NCBI RefSeq assembly: GCF_016863395.1
Contig: NZ_BOOU01000003.1
Coordinates: 62,001-126,000 of the forward strand
Reading direction: 5' to 3'
DNA from: Sphaerisporangium rufum
GTDB lineage: Bacteria > Actinomycetota > Actinomycetes > Streptosporangiales > Streptosporangiaceae
Length of the DNA stretch: 64,000 nucleotides
Below the pieces are notes generated by a model, which searched no databases, had not been told where the DNA came from, and saw nothing but the letters and a program-made list of their open reading frames with translations. Both the position numbers and the translations under genes were made by a program. Positions 60,474 to 64,000 of this stretch are shown here, piece by piece (within the stretch, counting starts at the first letter, position 1; each line of letters begins with the position of its first letter).

Positions 60474-62060
60474 TCACTCGATGGTGGTGGCGGTGTGGCG
60501 GGCCCAGCGGTAGTCGGCCTTGCCGGCCGGCGTGCGGACCATCCGGTCGACGAAGGCATAGCTACGCGGCACCTTGTAGCCGGACAGGCGTTCCCGGCAG
60601 TGCGCGTCGAGTTCCTCGGCGGTGGGCCGGGTGCCGGGGCGGGGTTCGACGACGGCGGCGACCCGCTCGCCCCACCGCTCGTCGGGGACGCCGGTGACCA
60701 CCGCGTCGAACACCGCCGGGTGCCCCTTGAGCACCGCCTCGACCTCCTCGGGGAAGACCTTCTCGCCGCCGGTGTTGACGCACTGCGAGCCGCGGCCGAA
60801 CACCCGGATCGTCCCGTCCGCCTCCACCTGCGCGAGGTCGCCGGTGAGCAGCCACCGGGTGCCGCGCGCGTCGGTGACGAAGGTGGCGGCGGTCTTGTCC
60901 GGGTCGTTGTAGTACCCGAAGGCGATGTCGCCGCTCTTGGCGATGGTCCCCATCACCCCCGAGCCGGGGACGACCGGCTCCAGCGCGTCGTCCAGCACCG
61001 CGAGGGTCGCGGTGGCGTTGGGCTGGTACTTCAGCCCGGACTCCGGGGACGATCCGGCCACGGCGGAGGCGGTGTAGCCGGACTCGGTGGAGCCGAAGCT
61101 GTCCATGATCATCACATTGGGCAGCAGCTCCTGTAAGCGCTCGCGGACCGCGCCGCTCAGGATGGCCCCGGTCGAGCTGAGCACCATCAGCGACGACAGG
61201 TCGTAGCCGCCGGCGGCGATCTCCTCGGCGAGCGGCCGGGCCATCGCGTCACCGGTGAGGTTGACGCTGAGCACCTTCTCCCGCTCGACGGTGCGCAGCA
61301 CGTCGGCGGGGTCGAACCTGCGGGTGTAGGCGACGGTGCCGCCCAGCCACCAGGTGATGAAGGTGCCCATCTGCGCGGCGCCGTGCATCAGCGGCGCGGC
61401 GGGCATCATGACGAACGGGCCGCCGGCCGCCGCCGTCTCGACGACCTGCCGCGGCTCCTTGTGCGGCTCGCCGTAGGGGTTGCCGCCGCCGAACGCCATG
61501 AACAGGTCCCGAGTGCGCCACATGACGCCCTTGGGCATGCCGGTGGTGCCGCCGGTGTAGATGATGTAGAGATCGTCGCCGGACCGCTCCGGCAGGCCGT
61601 CCCGCCCGGACGGCCGCCCGGCCACCGCCTGGTCGTACGGCACCGCGCCGGTCACCTTGGACGTGCCGCCGGTCACCACCAGGGTGGTCAGCTTCGGGCA
61701 CTCCGGCGCGGTGGCGGCCACCCGCTCGTCGAACTCGGTGTCGTACAGCAGGGCCACGATGCCGGAGTCGGTGTACAGGTAGCGCAGCTCGGCGGCGACG
61801 TACCGGTAGTTCACGTTGACCGGCACCGCCCTGATCTTGAGGGTGGCGAGCAGCGCGGCCACGTACTCGACGCCGTTGTACAGCTGCATGCCGACGTGCT
61901 CGCCCGGCCGCACGCCGCGCTCGGTGAGGAAGTGCGCGAGCCGGTTGGCCTCGGCGTCCAGCTCGGCGTAGGTCAGCCGCCGGTCGCCGCACACCACCGC
62001 GGTCCGGTCGCCGATCGCGTCGGCCACGCCCTCGAACAGGTCGGCGTGGTTGAACTCCAT
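60474..62060 (-). CDS. Acyl-CoA synthetase (FadD-type)
   Basis: A 528-residue ANL enzyme. Motifs: IIYTGGTTGMPKGVMWRTRD (phosphate loop), MDSFGSTESGYTASAVAG, RWLLTGDLAQVEADG, GRGSQCVNTGGEKVFPEEVE and the catalytic lysine in RTPAGKADYRWAR. It resembles the actinobacterial FadD17/FadD19-like branch that activates steroid side chains or branched fatty acids. It lies 18 bp downstream of a thiolase-like gene on the same strand, so it acts with those proteins; the precise substrate is inference. Confidence 0.9.
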   Translation of the reverse strand: MEFNHADLFEGVADAIGDRTAVVCGDRRLTYAELDAEANRLAHFLTERGVRPGEHVGMQLYNGVEYVAALLATLKIRAVPVNVNYRYVAAELRYLYTDSGIVALLYDTEFDERVAATAPECPKLTTLVVTGGTSKVTGAVPYDQAVAGRPSGRDGLPERSGDDLYIIYTGGTTGMPKGVMWRTRDLFMAFGGGNPYGEPHKEPRQVVETAAAGGPFVMMPAAPLMHGAAQMGTFITWWLGGTVAYTRRFDPADVLRTVEREKVLSVNLTGDAMARPLAEEIAAGGYDLSSLMVLSSTGAILSGAVRERLQELLPNVMIMDSFGSTESGYTASAVAGSSPESGLKYQPNATATLAVLDDALEPVVPGSGVMGTIAKSGDIAFGYYNDPDKTAATFVTDARGTRWLLTGDLAQVEADGTIRVFGRGSQCVNTGGEKVFPEEVEAVLKGHPAVFDAVVTGVPDERWGERVAAVVEPRPGTRPTAEELDAHCRERLSGYKVPRSYAFVDRMVRTPAGKADYRWARHTATTIE

Positions 62061-62078
62061 CGGGCCCTCCTGGGGGAG

Positions 62079-63227
62079 CTACGGCCGGTCGCTGCCGACC
62101 ATCCACATCGCGAAGAACTGCGCGCCACCGCCGTAAGCGTGGCCGAGGGCGCGCCGCGCGCCGTCCACCTGGTGCTCGCCGGCCAGCCCGCGCACCTGCT
62201 GCGCCGCCTCGGCGAACCGGATGAGCCCGGACGCGCCGATCGGGTTGGCGCTGAGCACGCCGCCGGAGGCGTTCCACGGGATGTCGCCGTCCAGCGCGGT
62301 GGCGCCGGCCTCGGTGAGCTTCCACCCCTCGCCGGCGCCGGCGAAACCCAGGTTCTCCAGCCACATCGGCTCGTACCAGGAGAACGGGACGTACACCTCG
62401 GCGACGTCGATCTCGCGGCGCGGGTCGGTGACGCCGGCCTGGCGGTAGACGTCGGCGGCGCAGTCCCGGCCGCCCCGCGGGTCCACCATGTCGCGGCCGG
62501 CCCGGAAGATCGGTTCCGAGCGCATCGCGGCGCCGTGCACCCAGGCGGGGGTGCCGGTCACCTTGTGCTCGGCGGCCAGCACCATCGCGCAGGCACCGTC
62601 GGAGGACGGGCAGGTCTCCAGGTAGCGGATCGGCTCCCACAGCATCGGCGTCGCCTCGACCAGCTCGCGGGTGATGCCGGGGATGCGCAGGTGCGCGTAC
62701 GGGTTCTTCAGCGCGTTGCGCCGGTCCTTGACCGCCACCAGGGTGCCGATGTGATCAGGTGCGCCGGAGCGGCGGATGTACTCGCGGATGTGCGGGGCGA
62801 AGTAGCCGCCGGCCCCGACGACCAGCGAGGCGGTGAACGGCAGGTGGGTGGACAGCGCCCAGGTGGCGTTGGACTCCGACTGCTTCTCGAAGGCGACCAC
62901 CAGCACCCGCTCGTGCACCCCGGACTGGATCAGTGAGGCGCCGACCAGCGCGGTGGAGCCGCCCACGCTGCCCGCGGTGTGCACCCGGGTCACCGGCTTG
63001 CCGGCCGCGCCGAGCGCGTCGGCCAGGTAGGCCTCGGGCATCATGACGCCCTCGAACAGGTCGGGGGCCTTGCCGAGCACCACCGCGTCGATGTCGCCGA
63101 ACGTCAGCCCGGCGTCGTCCAGGGCGCGCAGCGCGGCCTCACGGACCAGGCCGGCGATCGACACGTCCCGGCGCCGGGTCTGGTACCTGGTCTGGCCGAC
63201 CCCGATGACGGCGCAGCGTTCGCCCAT
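62079..63227 (-). CDS. Thiolase-fold lipid-transfer protein (SCP-x thiolase type), first subunit
   Basis: A 382-residue thiolase-superfamily protein. N-terminal MGERCAVIGVGQTRYQTRRR, the AGSVGGSTALVGASLIQSG segment (where thiolases carry the nucleophilic Cys; here the position appears to be T/S-G-S) and the C-terminal SGGVLSANPIGASGLIRFAE with GHAYGGGAQFFAMW are typical of actinobacterial lipid-transfer proteins (Ltp) of sterol and fatty-acid degradation. It ends 18 bp before the acyl-CoA synthetase start and begins 2 bp after the next gene's stop, so the three form an operon. Catalysis may be thiolytic or retro-aldol. Confidence 0.88.
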   Translation of the reverse strand: MGERCAVIGVGQTRYQTRRRDVSIAGLVREAALRALDDAGLTFGDIDAVVLGKAPDLFEGVMMPEAYLADALGAAGKPVTRVHTAGSVGGSTALVGASLIQSGVHERVLVVAFEKQSESNATWALSTHLPFTASLVVGAGGYFAPHIREYIRRSGAPDHIGTLVAVKDRRNALKNPYAHLRIPGITRELVEATPMLWEPIRYLETCPSSDGACAMVLAAEHKVTGTPAWVHGAAMRSEPIFRAGRDMVDPRGGRDCAADVYRQAGVTDPRREIDVAEVYVPFSWYEPMWLENLGFAGAGEGWKLTEAGATALDGDIPWNASGGVLSANPIGASGLIRFAEAAQQVRGLAGEHQVDGARRALGHAYGGGAQFFAMWMVGSDRP

Positions 63228-63229
63228 GG

Positions 63230-64000
63230 TCAGGCCTCCATCACGGCGACGAGGTTCTGCTGGAGGCACGGCCCGGCGGCGGCGTGCCCGAGGACGCGGG
63301 TCGCGGTGCCGTCCATGACGCGCCGGGCGGCCTCGCCGATGCGGATCAGCCCGGTGGCCATCACGGGATTGGCGGCGAGCGGCCCGCCGGAGGGGTTGAC
63401 CACCGTGTCCGGCGACAGGCCGAGGGCGTCGGCGAGGATGATCTCCTCGTGGCTGAACTGCGCGTGCAGCTCGGCCACGTCGAGGTGACCCTTGCCGGCC
63501 CCCGCCGCTCGTGCGGCGTCGGCGGCGGAGGCCGACCGGGCAAGATCTCGCATACCCAGGTAGTGCGGCTCTATGCGGTGCGCGATGCCCGAGATCCACG
63601 CGGGGCGTTCGGCCAGCTCCCGGGCCAGGTCACCGGCGGCCAGCACCACCGCCGCGGCGCCGTCGGTGATCGGCGCGATGTCGGACGGGCGCAGCGGCGC
63701 CACCTCGTACTCCTCCTCGCCCGGGTCGGGCAGGTCCAGCGCGCAGGGGTTGGCCCGGCCGGCGGCGCGGCTGCGGCGGACGATCTCGCGCAGCCGGGCC
63801 TCGTCCGCGCCGAGCGCGCTCGCCTGCAGCGCGGCGAACGACACCTGGTCCAGGCCGAGCGGCGCCAGGTAGTACGGGTCGAGCTGCAGGGTCATGATCT
63901 CCCGCAGGTCGCCCAGGCTGGACTTGCCGAAGCCGTACACCAGCGCGGTGTCCACGTCGCCGTGCTGCAGCCGCACCCACGCCTCATGCAGCGCCCACGC
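63230..64000 (-). CDS. Thiolase-fold protein, second subunit, cut by the window edge
   Basis: The last about 256 residues of a second thiolase-superfamily protein; its N terminus lies beyond 64000. Visible are YGFGKSSLGDLREIMTLQLD, ITDGAAAVVLAAGDLA and the C-terminal VDVAELH-like segment HLDVAELHAQFSHEEIILAD with NPSGGPLAANPVMATGLIRI and GHAAAGPCLQQNLVAVMEA. In the last motif the thiolase Cys-His pair is C in GPCLQQN. Tandem Ltp/thiolase genes with a FadD are typical of sterol side-chain or fatty-acid operons; the pair may form a hetero-oligomer. Confidence 0.88.
   Translation of the reverse strand, partial: AWALHEAWVRLQHGDVDTALVYGFGKSSLGDLREIMTLQLDPYYLAPLGLDQVSFAALQASALGADEARLREIVRRSRAAGRANPCALDLPDPGEEEYEVAPLRPSDIAPITDGAAAVVLAAGDLARELAERPAWISGIAHRIEPHYLGMRDLARSASAADAARAAGAGKGHLDVAELHAQFSHEEIILADALGLSPDTVVNPSGGPLAANPVMATGLIRIGEAARRVMDGTATRVLGHAAAGPCLQQNLVAVMEA

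Noticed and set aside
60208-60477. Minus-strand small ORF running through the 23-bp repeats
   Set aside because: The repeat period shifts the frame each unit, and the frame overlaps the ATPase start; it is not a credible protein.

Overview
The window is one contiguous stretch of very GC-rich DNA (about 72-75% G+C by eye) with GTG starts, 4-bp ATGA/GTGA overlaps between operon genes, Sec signal peptides followed by proline/threonine linkers, many two-component and TetR/LacI/HxlR regulators, an F420-type oxidoreductase and a SURF1 gene. This fits a soil-type filamentous actinomycete chromosome; the gene mix suggests Streptosporangiales/Thermomonosporaceae rather than Streptomyces proper, but the sequence alone does not fix the genus. 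I see no IS element, prophage, CRISPR array or rRNA.

Layout. 1-7.7 kb (minus): a peptide-scavenging operon with a serine hydrolase, a complete Dpp/Opp-type ABC importer (one gene fuses a permease to an ATPase) and an S9 peptidase cut by the window edge. 7.8-9.1 kb: a scar in which two divergent genes have both lost their 5' ends, next to a tRNA-Arg(CCG) with a strong terminator. 9.2-12 kb: an NlpC/P60 cell-wall hydrolase, a stand-alone receiver protein and a LysE exporter. 12-22.3 kb: a beta-1,3-glucan utilisation locus (secreted GH81-CBM56, sugar ABC importer, intracellular GH1, LacI regulator, uncharacterised protein) with two identical LacI operators in the divergent promoter region. 22.4-26.1 kb: a response regulator and a histidine kinase fused to a multi-spanning DUF4153-type domain.

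26.2-44 kb is a mixed region: arylamine N-acetyltransferase, a CBM2/Cip1-like secreted protein behind a perfect CebR-type operator, an acyl-CoA synthetase, a double HxlR regulator, carotenoid oxygenase plus LLM oxidoreductase, SURF1/DUF3817, gamma-glutamyltransferase, a NarL-type two-component pair, a subtilase and a Sel1-repeat protein. 43-47.4 kb: alanine dehydrogenase, an omega-aminotransferase and an M20 dipeptidase; the last two diverge and share an upstream motif, which suggests one regulon for peptide/amine catabolism with alanine as the amino sink.

47.5-52.4 kb: two secreted pectate lyases (PL1 and ricin-PL3) share a set of conserved palindromic upstream elements, a probable pectin regulon whose regulator is not obvious. 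52.4-56 kb: a degenerate ABC ATPase, a YhgE/Pip membrane protein and a TetR repressor form an operon behind a near-perfect TetR operator. 56-59 kb: threonine dehydratase-like enzyme and divergent LysR, then a second LysE exporter. 58.9-60.4 kb: an AAA/DUF4143 ATPase of less GC-rich composition, preceded by five 23-bp tandem repeats, probably acquired. 60.4-64 kb: acyl-CoA synthetase and two SCP-x/thiolase-like proteins, the start of a fatty-acid or sterol side-chain degradation operon running off the window.
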